The position numbers and the translations under genes were made by a program. Below, piece after piece: positions 30,372 to 40,112 of a stretch of 64,000 nucleotides of DNA. Numbering within the stretch: the stretch's first letter is position 1; each line of letters opens with the position of its first letter. A model generated the notes under the pieces. It saw only the letters and a list, made by a program, of their open reading frames with translations, did no database searches and was not told where the DNA came from. Source of the stretch: Agitococcus lubricus (lineage in GTDB: Bacteria > Pseudomonadota > Gammaproteobacteria > Pseudomonadales > Moraxellaceae); NCBI RefSeq assembly GCF_003051055.1, contig NZ_QAON01000001.1, positions 186,001 through 250,000 on the forward strand, read 5' to 3'.

Positions 30372-31892
30372 TTACGCGGTAACCACCTCCACGTCACTGA
30401 CTGCTGCATAAACTTGGTGGTAGGCGTTTAAGTCTAAGCGACGTGTTGCCAACCAATATTGCCATGTAAAACCTGGCCATGCGGCACCGTTATGGCCATC
30501 GGCACTTAAATACCAACTTTGACAACCCGATGCCCAAACTGATTTTTGTAGGCGTTGCTGAATATCTTGGCTGTATTCGGCCTGTACGTTCTTGCGTACA
30601 TCTAAATAATTCAACTGCTTATCACGAATTGCCTGAATACATTGCACAATATAACGTGCCTGTGCCTCAATCATAAACACCATCGAGTTATGGCCTAAGC
30701 CCGTATTTGGCCCCATCATTAAAAACATATTAGGGAAATCGGCAACGGTAATACCCAAGTAATGCTCGCGTTGTTCTGTCATCGTGGTATTCAGGTCTGC
30801 CCCTTGTAACCCCTTGATGGTTAGGCGAGATAAATAATTAGTGACCATAAAACCCGTCGCTAATACGATGGCATCGACTTCATGCTCAACCCCATCACGC
30901 GTTTTAATTCCTTTGGCAGTAATCGCGTCAATTCCGTCTGTAATCACGTGCGCATTGGCTTGAGTCAAGGCCTGATAATAGGTGTTTGACATCAAAATCC
31001 GTTTGCAACCAATGGTAAATTTGGGCGCTAATTTCTCACGCAATACCGTGTCTTTGACCACATGACGTAAGTACAGACGCCCAATAAACTCTAGGCCTTT
31101 CATTAAACGTGGGTCTACGACAAAGCCCGTTGCTACCGCTTCATTACGCCAGTAAATATACGCTCGGTGTAACCAACGCGAACTGGGCACAAGGGCAAAT
31201 AAACGCTTTTCCACAGCGGTCATATAACGGTCAGGCTTAGGTAAGACCCACGGTGCCGTACGTTGGAACAAGGTTAATTGACCTACGGTTTTAGCAATTT
31301 CAGGCACAATTTGAATGGCAGAAGCACCAGTACCTACGACTGCGACTTTTTTACCTGCTAAATCCACATCATGGTTCCAGCGTGCTGAGTGAAACATATC
31401 ACCCTTAAAGTTTTTTAGGCCTTTAATGTCAGGGTCTGCGGGGGTAGATAATGCGCCGTTACCTAAAATAAACGCACGCGCCAGTAATTTTTTAGTTTTC
31501 CCTTTTTCCTTAAAACTGACTGTCCACAAACCTTGGCTTTCATTAAAGGTTGCACCCGTTACCTCGCAACCAAAACGAATTTTTTCACGAATTTGGTATT
31601 TATCGACACAATGGTCTAAATAACTTTTAATTTCTTGTTGCGGCGAAAAGGCTCTAGACCAATCGGTTTTAGGTTCAAAAGAAAAGGAATACAAATGCGA
31701 AGGCACATCACACGCAGCACCAGGATAGGTATTATCACGCCATGTACCGCCTATATCTTCTGCTTTTTCTAACAAGGTATAACTATTAATGCCTGCGCGT
31801 TGTAACATGACCGCCATGGCAATGCCTGAAAAACCAGTACCCACAATAATTATAGGGAAATTATTTTCAATGATACTTGCTTTTGCTGTCAT
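30372..31892 (-). CDS. Class B flavoprotein monooxygenase (Baeyer-Villiger-like, FAD/NADPH)
   Basis: A 506-residue flavoenzyme. It has an N-terminal FAD Rossmann motif (IIVGTGFSGIAMAV, GGTWRDNTYPGAACD), a second NADPH Rossmann motif (VAVVGTGASAIQI) and the ATGF motif near 365. The BVMO fingerprint FxGxxxHxxxW(P/D) is present as FKGDMFHSARWN, with Asn at the last position, so ketone oxygenation versus another heteroatom reaction is uncertain. The ATG at 31892 has GAGAA eight bases upstream; the frame runs 22 codons further without a ribosome site. It is the second gene after the PF10118 hydrolase, on the same strand, opposite an AraC regulator. Confidence 0.9.
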   Translation of the reverse strand: MTAKASIIENNFPIIIVGTGFSGIAMAVMLQRAGINSYTLLEKAEDIGGTWRDNTYPGAACDVPSHLYSFSFEPKTDWSRAFSPQQEIKSYLDHCVDKYQIREKIRFGCEVTGATFNESQGLWTVSFKEKGKTKKLLARAFILGNGALSTPADPDIKGLKNFKGDMFHSARWNHDVDLAGKKVAVVGTGASAIQIVPEIAKTVGQLTLFQRTAPWVLPKPDRYMTAVEKRLFALVPSSRWLHRAYIYWRNEAVATGFVVDPRLMKGLEFIGRLYLRHVVKDTVLREKLAPKFTIGCKRILMSNTYYQALTQANAHVITDGIDAITAKGIKTRDGVEHEVDAIVLATGFMVTNYLSRLTIKGLQGADLNTTMTEQREHYLGITVADFPNMFLMMGPNTGLGHNSMVFMIEAQARYIVQCIQAIRDKQLNYLDVRKNVQAEYSQDIQQRLQKSVWASGCQSWYLSADGHNGAAWPGFTWQYWLATRRLDLNAYHQVYAAVSDVEVVTA

Positions 31893-32059
31893 AAATCGGT
31901 TCTCAGTTGGGGATAAATGTCGTTTTTGAGGGCACCACATGAGCGATGTCGTGACCAAACGAGAGAATTTTGAAGGTTAGAGTCTATGCCCAACTGGGCG
32001 AGAGTTAGCAGGCATAGACTCTAGGGGGTTGCACAGGATAGGTGTCAAATCACCACAAA

Positions 32060-32983
32060 TTAATGCACACCAACAGCGGCTTTATTTTTTAATTGGTCGT
32101 ATAACAACCCTTCTTTAGCAAATAGAATGTCTTTCCATTGTGCCAATAAAGCATCGGTGTCGTGTTGTTTAGGATGAAAGCTCGGCTTAAAGAAATCCAA
32201 GTATTGGGGTAACAAACGGGAAAAGACGCCCTTTTTACCATTCCAACAATACTTAAACGCATCCCAATTTTGACGGAATTTGAATAACTGACCATCCGTT
32301 GCCAATAAGCGTGCGTGAAAGGCAAAGGTCACTGCAAAGAAAATAACTGTCACAGGAATCATCGTGCCTACGCGTAAAGCATAGCTGCCAACAACTTGCT
32401 CATACACATCATAAGCAACGGTTTTATGTTCATTTTCTTCTAAGGCATGCCATAACCATAATTGACGTGCTTCAGCAGCAAATTTTTGTTGAACTACTGG
32501 GTCACGCAACAACATTTCAGCAATAATCGCGGTATAGTGTTCTAAGGATACGGTAATCGACAATTGCACCGATTTAGGTAATGCTTTTTGGCCAAAATGC
32601 AATAGTTTGGCCAGTGTTTTATCTAATTTATCAACGGGATAACCTAAACGTGTGGCCATATCATTGAACGCTTGATGTTCTTTGCTGTGCATGGCTTCTT
32701 GGCCAATAAAACCAGACACTTGAGCTTTCAAAATGGGGTCAGTAATTTGCTCACGATACGCACGTACCGACTCAACAAAAAATGATTCGCCTTCGGGAAA
32801 CAAAGAGGATAATGCGGTCAAGAACGTACTTAAATATGGGTTATTGTCATAATAATAACGCTCAGAATCCGTCGAAAACTCAAAGTCTAAACGACGAGGA
32901 GGAATGTTAACGCTAGTCCCTAATGCTTGTTTTGTCTTGTTTGGTACGGTGTTAATAACTGTTTGAGAAACTGCTGTGTTCAT
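32060..32983 (-). CDS. Predicted metal-dependent hydrolase (PF10118 family)
   Basis: A 307-residue all-helical protein. ExxxHSKEH (GQEAMHSKEHQAF) and ENEHKTVAYDVYE supply Glu and His ligands for a probable di-metal site like that of ferritin-fold oxidases. One long hydrophobic helix (MIPVTVIFFAVTFAF) suggests membrane contact. I start at the ATG at 32983, seven bases after AGGGG; a TTG two codons earlier is possible. The family is common in Acinetobacter, Mycobacterium and Pseudomonas near lipid and alkane genes, but its reaction is not known to me. It precedes the flavin monooxygenase by 170 bases. Confidence 0.85.
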   Translation of the reverse strand: MNTAVSQTVINTVPNKTKQALGTSVNIPPRRLDFEFSTDSERYYYDNNPYLSTFLTALSSLFPEGESFFVESVRAYREQITDPILKAQVSGFIGQEAMHSKEHQAFNDMATRLGYPVDKLDKTLAKLLHFGQKALPKSVQLSITVSLEHYTAIIAEMLLRDPVVQQKFAAEARQLWLWHALEENEHKTVAYDVYEQVVGSYALRVGTMIPVTVIFFAVTFAFHARLLATDGQLFKFRQNWDAFKYCWNGKKGVFSRLLPQYLDFFKPSFHPKQHDTDALLAQWKDILFAKEGLLYDQLKNKAAVGVH

Positions 32984-32994
32984 ATTCAACCCCT

Positions 32995-33020
32995 AGTGTT
33001 ACATTGACTAATGTCACACT
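32995..33020. promoter_or_regulatory. 26-base operator-like palindrome in the AraC/hydrolase divergent gap
   Basis: AGTGTTACATT (32995-33005), spacer GACT, AATGTCACACT (33010-33020): ten of eleven positions are complementary. It is centred between the divergent hydrolase and AraC genes and overlaps the region just upstream of the hydrolase ribosome site. It is a strong candidate for regulator binding. Confidence 0.65.
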
Positions 33021-33090
33021 GATAATGTAATTGTATGACCATACGGTAAATAGGTGCTTTGGTGCCATTTTTTTATCATTAGAGGCCAAG

Positions 33091-34107
33091 ATGACAAATA
33101 ATTTACAAAGCCTACCTGTGGTGTATCCACTCTTACTCGTTGATGTCGCTGCCAACTGGCAAGTGAAGCCAGAAGAGTTACTCAGCGACTTAGGCTTAAC
33201 ACGGGAAATGTTATTAGACCCACAGCGACGCATCTCTTTTGATGACCTAAACAAACTGATTATTAAAGCGGGACAGCTTACCCAAGAAGCGGCTCTGGCC
33301 ATTTATTTTGGCCAAAAAATGCAGATTTCGATGCATGGCTTTGTGGGTTTTGCTGCCTTAACGGCTGCGAATGTGCGCGAGGCTTTAATGATTGCCGAGC
33401 GTTTTGTAGGCATGATTAGCAGTATTGTGAATTTGCGTTTAGAAGAAGGCACAGACGAAAGTGCCATCTATTTAGAAATGAACACGCAGTTACAACCGCT
33501 ACGCGAAGTGGCTGTGCTTGCGGTGATGTTTGGTTTTGCTCACATGGGACAAGCAGCCACAGGCCAATTAGTGACTGGCCGTGCCGAATTGGACTTTCCT
33601 CCGCCCTCTTATTTGGAGCCGTTAATTCCATTTTTGCCTGCCCAAGTCAGCTTTAATCAAGCACAAAATCGTATTATTTTTCCGAGTAGTTATTTAGACT
33701 TACCTCTCGTCATGGCTAACCCTGTTGCCAGTCAAATCGCGTTAACACAATGCGAACAAGAGTTGCAGCGTTTTGGCTTAGAACAACCATTTATTGCCCA
33801 AGTCAAAGCCCTGATGTTTGATGAAAAATATGGCTTTTCTACCTTAGAACAAGTGGCTCAACGTTTACACATGTCCGAACGTACCTTAAAACGCCAGCTT
33901 GCCAAATATGATGTGACTTACACCGATTTAGTCGAAGATACGCGTAAGCAAAAAGCTCTGGATTTATTAGCGAATCCCAAATTAAGCCTAGAAGATATTT
34001 CTGAGCATTTAGGCTATTCTGATATGGCTAACTTTACCCGCGCCTTTAAGCGCTGGACGGAACAGACGCCTGCCGCTTACCGCAAAAGTTTAGGGAAACC
34101 GATATGA
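33091..34107 (+). CDS. AraC-family transcriptional regulator
   Basis: A 338-residue regulator with an N-terminal ligand domain of the arabinose-binding-like (PF12625) type and a C-terminal double HTH: QVAQRLHMSERTLKRQLAKYDVTYTDLVEDTRKQKALDLL, then LSLEDISEHLGYSDMANFTRAFKRW. The ATG at 33091 has GAGG five bases before it; twenty earlier in-frame codons lack a site. It is divergent from the hydrolase/monooxygenase pair, with a palindrome between, and its TGA overlaps the ATG of the next gene. It most likely controls the divergent pair in response to a small organic ligand. Confidence 0.92.
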   Translation: MTNNLQSLPVVYPLLLVDVAANWQVKPEELLSDLGLTREMLLDPQRRISFDDLNKLIIKAGQLTQEAALAIYFGQKMQISMHGFVGFAALTAANVREALMIAERFVGMISSIVNLRLEEGTDESAIYLEMNTQLQPLREVAVLAVMFGFAHMGQAATGQLVTGRAELDFPPPSYLEPLIPFLPAQVSFNQAQNRIIFPSSYLDLPLVMANPVASQIALTQCEQELQRFGLEQPFIAQVKALMFDEKYGFSTLEQVAQRLHMSERTLKRQLAKYDVTYTDLVEDTRKQKALDLLANPKLSLEDISEHLGYSDMANFTRAFKRWTEQTPAAYRKSLGKPI

Positions 34108-34646
34108 GCGATGCACACACGATTTTAAGATTTTGGTTTCAAGAAATTGATTCTGCCTTATGGTGGCGTAAAGATGCAGCATTTGATGCGTTAATTGGCG
34201 AACGTTTTGGCGCATTACATCGCCAGGCTAGCCAAGGAGAATTGGCACATTGGCGTACAGATGCACAGGGACGTTTAGCTGAAATTATTGTCTTAGACCA
34301 ATTCTCGCGTAATTTATACCGTGATTCTGCCTTAGCATTCAGTCAGGATTTAGCGGCCTTGTGTTTAGCCCAAGAAGCCATTAGGCTCGGCTTAGACCAC
34401 ACGTTAAACGCCAATGAAAAAGCCTTTTTATATTTGCCGTTTATGCACAGTGAATCTTTGGCGATACATGAGCAAGCGGTACAACTCTATCAAGCCGCAG
34501 GTTTAGAATATAATTTAGCCTTTGAATACAAACATAAGATAATTATTGAGCGTTTTGGTCGTTATCCACACCGCAATCAAGTCTTAGGTCGTCTATCTAG
34601 TCCAGAGGAATTGGCTTTTTTACAACAACCCGACTCTCATTTTTAG
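34104..34646 (+). CDS. DUF924 family protein
   Basis: A 180-residue soluble helical protein of the DUF924 (COG3803) family. Recognisable blocks are ILRFWFQEID, WWRKDAAFDALI, IIVLDQFSRNLYRDSALAFSQD, FLYLPFMHSESLAIHEQAV and RFGRYPHRNQVLGR. The family is often compared with TPR-like folds and has no firm biochemical role. It overlaps the AraC stop codon (ATGA), so the two are translationally coupled. It could serve the regulon of that AraC protein, but nothing in the sequence defines how. Confidence 0.88.
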   Translation: MSDAHTILRFWFQEIDSALWWRKDAAFDALIGERFGALHRQASQGELAHWRTDAQGRLAEIIVLDQFSRNLYRDSALAFSQDLAALCLAQEAIRLGLDHTLNANEKAFLYLPFMHSESLAIHEQAVQLYQAAGLEYNLAFEYKHKIIIERFGRYPHRNQVLGRLSSPEELAFLQQPDSHF

Positions 34647-34720
34647 CGAGGCATCTAAGGCCTCACCCATCATACACCTGTACAATATGAGAATCGGGTA
34701 GATGCTCAAAATAAGCGCTA

Positions 34721-35482
34721 TTATTGCGCCTGCGGTAACTGCCCTAAGCGTTGTTTTTCCATATAATCGTTATAAGAATAGACCTTAAAAGGCACAGGCT
34801 CACGGGATTTGACATATTCATCTTTCTTCAACATTCGCAACACCCCTAACGCCACACTGTAGGGGGCACTGTGTTGAATAAAATTAGCTGCCCATGACGG
34901 TACTTGTCCACCAGGGTCAACATAACCTTCGGCTTCAACAAAAATATCGTTACCATTCACAGGCGTAAACTTAAAGCTCAAGTCTTCGGCAATCATACGG
35001 ACTAACGGCGGCTTAGGCGGAATATAATTCGGCTCTGTATCGACTTTTAACAGTAAGTAATTACGCGTGGCAGTTTGTGGTTGTACTGTTGCGTGTAAAA
35101 TGACATCGCGGTCGGGCAAACCCGTAGGGGCTTTGTGCACTAAGTACAAATAATATTCGGTAGGTGATACTTTTTTGAGCAGTTTGGACTCCAATACCTG
35201 CCAGTACCATTTATTATAATTATCAAAATCTAAAATTAAACGCACCAGTGTTTCGGGCTTAACCTCCTTCATAAGTACCGTGGCTTTGAAGGAACGATAG
35301 CGTTTACCATCCTCTAAACGAGCATAGGTCTTAATATCGCGTAGGCGGTCATTTTTTACCAGCGTCCATTCATTGGTTAATTTCATTTGTAATTCATCGA
35401 GGTCGTCATTTTCAGCATGTGTTACGGCTGAAACCGTCAAAAGCGAGACGAAGCCCATAGCGATGAATAATTGTCGTAGCAT
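34721..35482 (-). CDS. Secreted START-domain (SRPBCC) lipid-binding-like protein
   Basis: A 253-residue protein with a signal peptide cleaved near THA-E (residue 23). The body has START-fold features: YRSFKATVLMKEVKPETLVRLILDFDNYNKWYWQV, YYLYLVHKAPTGLPDRDVIL and FTPVNGNDIFVEAEGYVDPGGQVPSWAANFIQ. Periplasmic START-like proteins are believed to bind lipids or sterol-like ligands. It sits alone with no clear operon. A role in handling hydrophobic compounds would suit the neighbouring lipid and monooxygenase genes, but that is inference. Confidence 0.82.
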   Translation of the reverse strand: MLRQLFIAMGFVSLLTVSAVTHAENDDLDELQMKLTNEWTLVKNDRLRDIKTYARLEDGKRYRSFKATVLMKEVKPETLVRLILDFDNYNKWYWQVLESKLLKKVSPTEYYLYLVHKAPTGLPDRDVILHATVQPQTATRNYLLLKVDTEPNYIPPKPPLVRMIAEDLSFKFTPVNGNDIFVEAEGYVDPGGQVPSWAANFIQHSAPYSVALGVLRMLKKDEYVKSREPVPFKVYSYNDYMEKQRLGQLPQAQ

Positions 35483-35779
35483 AGTGATACCTTTTGTTGT
35501 TGCACTCTTGTGTATATCAAAGACACGCGGCTCATCATGGCCAAACGCTTATTTATCTGTATTTTTTATAAAAGGCTAAAAACAGAGATAAACCCACCCT
35601 CTCTCCATCATAGCGAGGAGACAACGTTGTTTTTGGGTAGATAACTGACAAAATTTTTATACGATTTATTTAACACAAGTTCTAAATACTTAGCGGCAAC
35701 ATTTAGATATGAGGTTGCTATTTACAGATATTAACTGACAAGCATTGTACAAACATTGACCTTAGAACACGAAATGGTG

Positions 35780-35817
35780 AAAAAAAAGCCAACCAGTTCT
35801 CATTTAATGGGGTTGGC
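35780..35817 (-). terminator. Intrinsic terminator downstream of the GH35-like gene
   Basis: GCCAACC (35788-35794) pairs with GGTTGGC (35811-35817). Read on the minus strand the stem is followed by eight T residues. It lies about 125 bases past the gene and after a second hairpin. Confidence 0.75.
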
Positions 35818-35903
35818 AATCTCTTGAGAGACGGAATAGTGGTGCGTAGATACAGAGAAAAACTGGGTAAGGCTTAGACAAATTTTCCGCATCGCTTAGA
35901 TGC

Positions 35904-35930
35904 ACATGGCGTCCTGACAGGACGCCATGT
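35904..35930. terminator. Perfect 13-base inverted repeat after the GH35-like gene
   Basis: ACATGGCGTCCTG (35904-35916) and CAGGACGCCATGT (35918-35930) are exact complements around one base. This would fold as an 11-base stem with a five-base loop, ten bases beyond the stop, with no T-run. Confidence 0.6.
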
Positions 35931-35940
35931 ACGCGCTCAG

Positions 35941-38900
35941 TTACTCTAAAAAGTCCACATTCAACAGCGTTTTACCACGTGGTTGATTAATCAACATCGA
36001 CTGACCATTAATATCAGCTCTGATTTCTGGACTATAGGCCAAAGATACTTCACCTACTTGTCCTGCGCTTTCGCTACCATCCGAGACATCTTCAAAGGCA
36101 ACTGCTAACACATTGGCGGTACCTGCTGGGTTTAAGCCTGTGGTGCTAATGGGGAAATAATCAGGGTTAGTATTCATCCACATATCACGAATTGCACGCC
36201 CCCAAAAGCCATTATCAATCCAACCGTCACCACTCAACCAACGACCAATTAACTGACCATTTAACCAAACTGTGGCTTTAACACGTTGACCCGCAAAACG
36301 TAAGGATAAAGGCGCGTGTAAATTGCTGGTATTGGGTAATTGGCTAGCATCAAACTTGGCACGATACCAACGTACTTCACCTTTGGCTAAGTTCATGGGT
36401 AAAGTTGCAGATTGCCATGTGCTATCACTATAACTGTGACTCATTAAACCTGTACGTTCACCATTTAAGTCGGCACGTAACGACCAATTAGTTAAATTGG
36501 TGCCACCTAAACGCGCTGTTCCCCATAAGCCTTTAAAGCTATCAAAACCCAAACTGGGGATTTTCATGTTGGTTGCAGCTAATGTGCCACGTGGGAACAT
36601 AAAGCTACCGTGTCCCCATGATTCAACACGGAAAGCCACCACATTTTTGCCTTGTTTTAAGTAAGGACGTAATGACGGGAATTTATATTTATCATTCCAA
36701 GAATCCGAATCCAATTCAGTGCCTACAGGTAACTTGGTACTTAAATACGTGCCGTTGACATAAATCCCAACAATATCACTGGCATGTTCAATATATAAGG
36801 AACAATCTTCCCACCAATATGGCGCATGGTCAAAATCTAACTCAGTACGATACCAAGCATGACCTGTATAAATGCCTTTGCTTTCTAAGGGTTGTGGCTC
36901 ACCTGTCCACTTTATCCATGTGCTGTCGTTATAATCTAACTTGGCTTCGGCCATATCGCTGGCTACTTTACCTGCCATTAAACTCGGTAATGGTGCTAAG
37001 TTAGGAATAGTTTGTGGCTTGGTAAACGTTGCACTTTGAGTTTGACTATTCCATGCACTATTCACCACTAAATTACGCAACTGCATCCGACGTGGTGACA
37101 TAACAAACAGGGGGCGATTTTTAACGTCATATTCCGCTGCCAACTGTAAGTTGTACACTGAGGATACACCTGTTTCTTTTAACAGTTCTAAACCTGCCAC
37201 CACATAATCTTGATTATTGATACGTGGAAACCAAAAACGTCCTGCTTCTTCCGTAGTTGTCACTAACACACGCACCGTTTTACCCGCTTCACTACGCACC
37301 ACTAATTCTAAATGTGGATAGTGGCTATAGGTTAAGGCTAGACGATTGGCATTTTGTTCGGCAATGTTAATACCATTATCACGGGTGATAACGGTAGCAT
37401 TGCCCAAACCTTCTAACACCAATTCACCTTGATTATTGGCCACACCATGCACAATCACTAGGGCATCACCGTTATAACTGCGTGAAGTCAATAACTCACT
37501 GCTTGTCCATGCGACTTTGCCTGCACCATTGCTTAACGGTAAATCTTTGACCAAAATCATCGCATAGTCTTTAGAAGCGACACCTGCTTCTGGATTGGTT
37601 GGCACAGTCATTGACACATACTTAGGCAAGGTTTGACCATTTAAGTTAATGCCATTGACAGGAATATTTTGTGCAAAACCTGATTGATTCACCAAACCAA
37701 CAAATTGCACACCTTGAGTGCCTTGCAACCAATAATTGACCTTAACATTGTTTGGTTCACGCGCACCCAACTCCGTATTACTGATACTTAAACCTGTTTT
37801 TTGCGCTGTACCTGCACTGGCAAAATATGGCTCTACCGCATCAAAAAATACGTTATCACGGCGGAAAGCATGGAATGATGGACGCAACAAACCAGACGGA
37901 GACACAGGCCCATAATAATCAACAACTCCATGAAAATAGCCCACTTGTGGTGAGACAAAACCATTCATGATGTTGTTAATCGAACTAAAATCAAAGGCGT
38001 TATCAACACTGCGGGTATTTAACACAATCGCATTACGATAACCAGGGGTCATCATACCCACCGCATTAAAGGCAAATGTGCCATCTAAACCGCCTAATAA
38101 TAAGCGTTTGATTTTGACTGGGTCACGGTCGGTTTCGGTAGTACCACTGGGCATATTGGCATAGACACCACCATGATTACTGCTGTGCATATCGGTTAAT
38201 AAATCAACAGCCGTTTTTTCGGGATAATCACCCCCTAAGCCATTATAAATATTGGGCATAGGCACAACACCAGACACATCACCTGTGGCTGAGGCTTTGC
38301 CATCACCCGGACAAGTGGTAATGGGGACGGTAATACCATCATTACGGACAATATCACGTAAGGCAGTAAAATACGCATTAGGATTAAAGTTTTGCCACAA
38401 ACCACGCTCTGGCCCACCTTCATAACCAAACAATTTGTCAGCCTCGTGGAAAGGTTGAAACCAGTTATATTCATTTTCTACCGAATATAAAATAATTGGC
38501 CCACCACGGTCAGCAAACAAATCGCGCACTTCGGCATTCACACGGCGTAAATATTTACCCACATAGTGTAAATAATCAGGGTCATGGGTACGTAAATTGG
38601 GTTTGCCATCCGCCGCAATGTCTTTTTTGGTGGATTTGGCCATTAACCATGCTGGCACACCGCCACCATCCATCTCATTGGTAATATAAGGGCCTGGTCG
38701 TAAATAAACATACAAACCTAACTCTTTACACAACAAAATAAATTGACGCAAATTAGGACTGCTAAAATTAAACTGCCCTTCTCGCGGCTCTACACTGTTC
38801 CACGCCACATATAAATCTACCGTATTAAAACCTGCGGCCTTAAAACGCTCTAAACGGTCACGCCATTCACTGCTTGGAATCCGAAACCATTGCACCGTGC

Positions 38901-39051
38901 CGCCACGCAACAAACGATACTGACCATCAATCATAAAACCATTGGCATCCATACTGACATCATAAGGCAATCCATTGCTTAAACTGGCATAGGCAGCACT
39001 GGCACTCATCATGGTTATGGCAATTGCTGCACTTAAGTAGGTTTTTTTCAT
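35941..39051 (-). CDS. Secreted GH35-like protein (beta-galactosidase family), nucleophile motif not visible
   Basis: A 1036-residue exported protein with signal peptide MKKTYLSAAIAITMMSASAAYA. Residues 30-400 match the GH35 barrel: RLLRGGTVQWFRIPSSEWRDRL, AGFNTVDLYVAWNSVEP, YVYLRPGPYITNEMDGGGVPAWLM, and ILYSVENEYNW with the acid/base Glu. The following strand, normally SEFxxGW with the nucleophile Glu, reads LLTDMHSSNHGGVYANM and I find no equivalent Glu. Two C-terminal jelly-roll domains follow (HAWYRTELDFDHAPYWWEDCSLYIEH; RWYRAKFDASQL). I start at the ATG at 39051 (AAGGG upstream), not 14 codons earlier. Substrate unknown. Confidence 0.82.
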   Translation of the reverse strand: MKKTYLSAAIAITMMSASAAYASLSNGLPYDVSMDANGFMIDGQYRLLRGGTVQWFRIPSSEWRDRLERFKAAGFNTVDLYVAWNSVEPREGQFNFSSPNLRQFILLCKELGLYVYLRPGPYITNEMDGGGVPAWLMAKSTKKDIAADGKPNLRTHDPDYLHYVGKYLRRVNAEVRDLFADRGGPIILYSVENEYNWFQPFHEADKLFGYEGGPERGLWQNFNPNAYFTALRDIVRNDGITVPITTCPGDGKASATGDVSGVVPMPNIYNGLGGDYPEKTAVDLLTDMHSSNHGGVYANMPSGTTETDRDPVKIKRLLLGGLDGTFAFNAVGMMTPGYRNAIVLNTRSVDNAFDFSSINNIMNGFVSPQVGYFHGVVDYYGPVSPSGLLRPSFHAFRRDNVFFDAVEPYFASAGTAQKTGLSISNTELGAREPNNVKVNYWLQGTQGVQFVGLVNQSGFAQNIPVNGINLNGQTLPKYVSMTVPTNPEAGVASKDYAMILVKDLPLSNGAGKVAWTSSELLTSRSYNGDALVIVHGVANNQGELVLEGLGNATVITRDNGINIAEQNANRLALTYSHYPHLELVVRSEAGKTVRVLVTTTEEAGRFWFPRINNQDYVVAGLELLKETGVSSVYNLQLAAEYDVKNRPLFVMSPRRMQLRNLVVNSAWNSQTQSATFTKPQTIPNLAPLPSLMAGKVASDMAEAKLDYNDSTWIKWTGEPQPLESKGIYTGHAWYRTELDFDHAPYWWEDCSLYIEHASDIVGIYVNGTYLSTKLPVGTELDSDSWNDKYKFPSLRPYLKQGKNVVAFRVESWGHGSFMFPRGTLAATNMKIPSLGFDSFKGLWGTARLGGTNLTNWSLRADLNGERTGLMSHSYSDSTWQSATLPMNLAKGEVRWYRAKFDASQLPNTSNLHAPLSLRFAGQRVKATVWLNGQLIGRWLSGDGWIDNGFWGRAIRDMWMNTNPDYFPISTTGLNPAGTANVLAVAFEDVSDGSESAGQVGEVSLAYSPEIRADINGQSMLINQPRGKTLLNVDFLE

Positions 39052-39336
39052 CGTTTTGCCCTTACACATCAATATGGTTAAACTGTAGGACAATCTTACG
39101 TTTCAACATAAGGCATTAATTGATAATTTCTGACAATGATTAGGGAAAAGGTGTCTAAAGTTAAAAAAATGGCGCAAAAAGTTAAGACCATTAAAGACAT
39201 ACATTTGTATATAAATTTGTATATTTATTATTCCGTATTAATTCGTACTTTTGGGCAACACCCTGTTATCTGTTTTATGGCTACTCTGTAGATAATTAAC
39301 TCATTACACTGGATTTATTTATATGGAGTAATCAAT

Positions 39337-40110
39337 ATGACTCTTAGCCCTGCTTTGTTTTTAGGACATGGTTCGCCAGAAAATGTCGTGCTTGATAATC
39401 GTTTTACCCAACATCTAAAACATTGTGGTCAACAACTTGCTAAACCAAGAGCCATTTTGATGATTTCGGCACATTGGCTGACACAAGATGTACGCATAAC
39501 CAGTGCGATTCAGCCTAAGCAGATATTTGATTTTTACGGTTTTCCACCTGCGTTGTATGAGGTGCAATACCCTGCCAAAACTGACCAGAACTTAGTACAA
39601 CAATTATTAGCGATGAACATAGGGATTGTTGCCGACCCACAAGCTGGCTTTGACCACGGAACATGGACAGTGCTCAAACATCTTTTTCCACAAGCGGATG
39701 TACCTGTGGTGCAAATGAGCCTCAATACCCAATTTACTCGTCAACAACACCTTGAATTTGCAAAAAAACTGCAAGACTTACGTCATCAAGGGGTAATGAT
39801 TATGGGTAGTGGCAACGTGGTACATAATTTAGGGCTTTTAGACTGGCAGCAACGCGAACAAGGTGCTGATTGGGCGATTAGTTTTGATATGCAAATAAAA
39901 GCGGTTATTGAACAACACGATTTGTCTTTTTTAACACAAACACGGCAACAGATGAGCCAAATTGCCCGTTTGGCCATTCCCAGTGAAGACCATTATTGGC
40001 CTCTATTATATATCGAGGCGGTGCGGCTAGCTGACGAGAGACTGGAATGGCTGTATGAGGGCTATGAATATGGCAGTATCAGTTTGAGAAGTTATGTATT
40101 AATGACCTAA
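39337..40110 (+). CDS. ygiD: DODA-type extradiol ring-cleavage dioxygenase (YgiD-like)
   Basis: A 257-residue class III extradiol dioxygenase-like protein. Metal-site histidines are in FLGHGSPENVV, ISAHWLTQDV, FDHGTWTVLKHLFP and EDHYWPLLY. It aligns in layout with E. coli YgiD and plant DOPA dioxygenase, which cleave catecholic substrates such as DOPA using Zn or Fe. The ATG has GGAG eight bases upstream. It is a single gene, divergent from the GH35-like gene across 285 bases in which I see AT-rich promoter-like sequence only. The physiological substrate is not known. Confidence 0.9.
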   Translation: MTLSPALFLGHGSPENVVLDNRFTQHLKHCGQQLAKPRAILMISAHWLTQDVRITSAIQPKQIFDFYGFPPALYEVQYPAKTDQNLVQQLLAMNIGIVADPQAGFDHGTWTVLKHLFPQADVPVVQMSLNTQFTRQQHLEFAKKLQDLRHQGVMIMGSGNVVHNLGLLDWQQREQGADWAISFDMQIKAVIEQHDLSFLTQTRQQMSQIARLAIPSEDHYWPLLYIEAVRLADERLEWLYEGYEYGSISLRSYVLMT

Positions 40111-40112
40111 TA

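Larger units (their letters stand above)
35483..35940. other. Gene-free interval between START protein and GH35-like gene
   Basis: 458 bases with no supported ORF. Near the GH35-like gene it carries two hairpins, listed separately. The part next to the START gene must hold its promoter; I see no clear -35/-10 pair there. The remainder is AT-rich and unremarkable. Confidence 0.4.
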
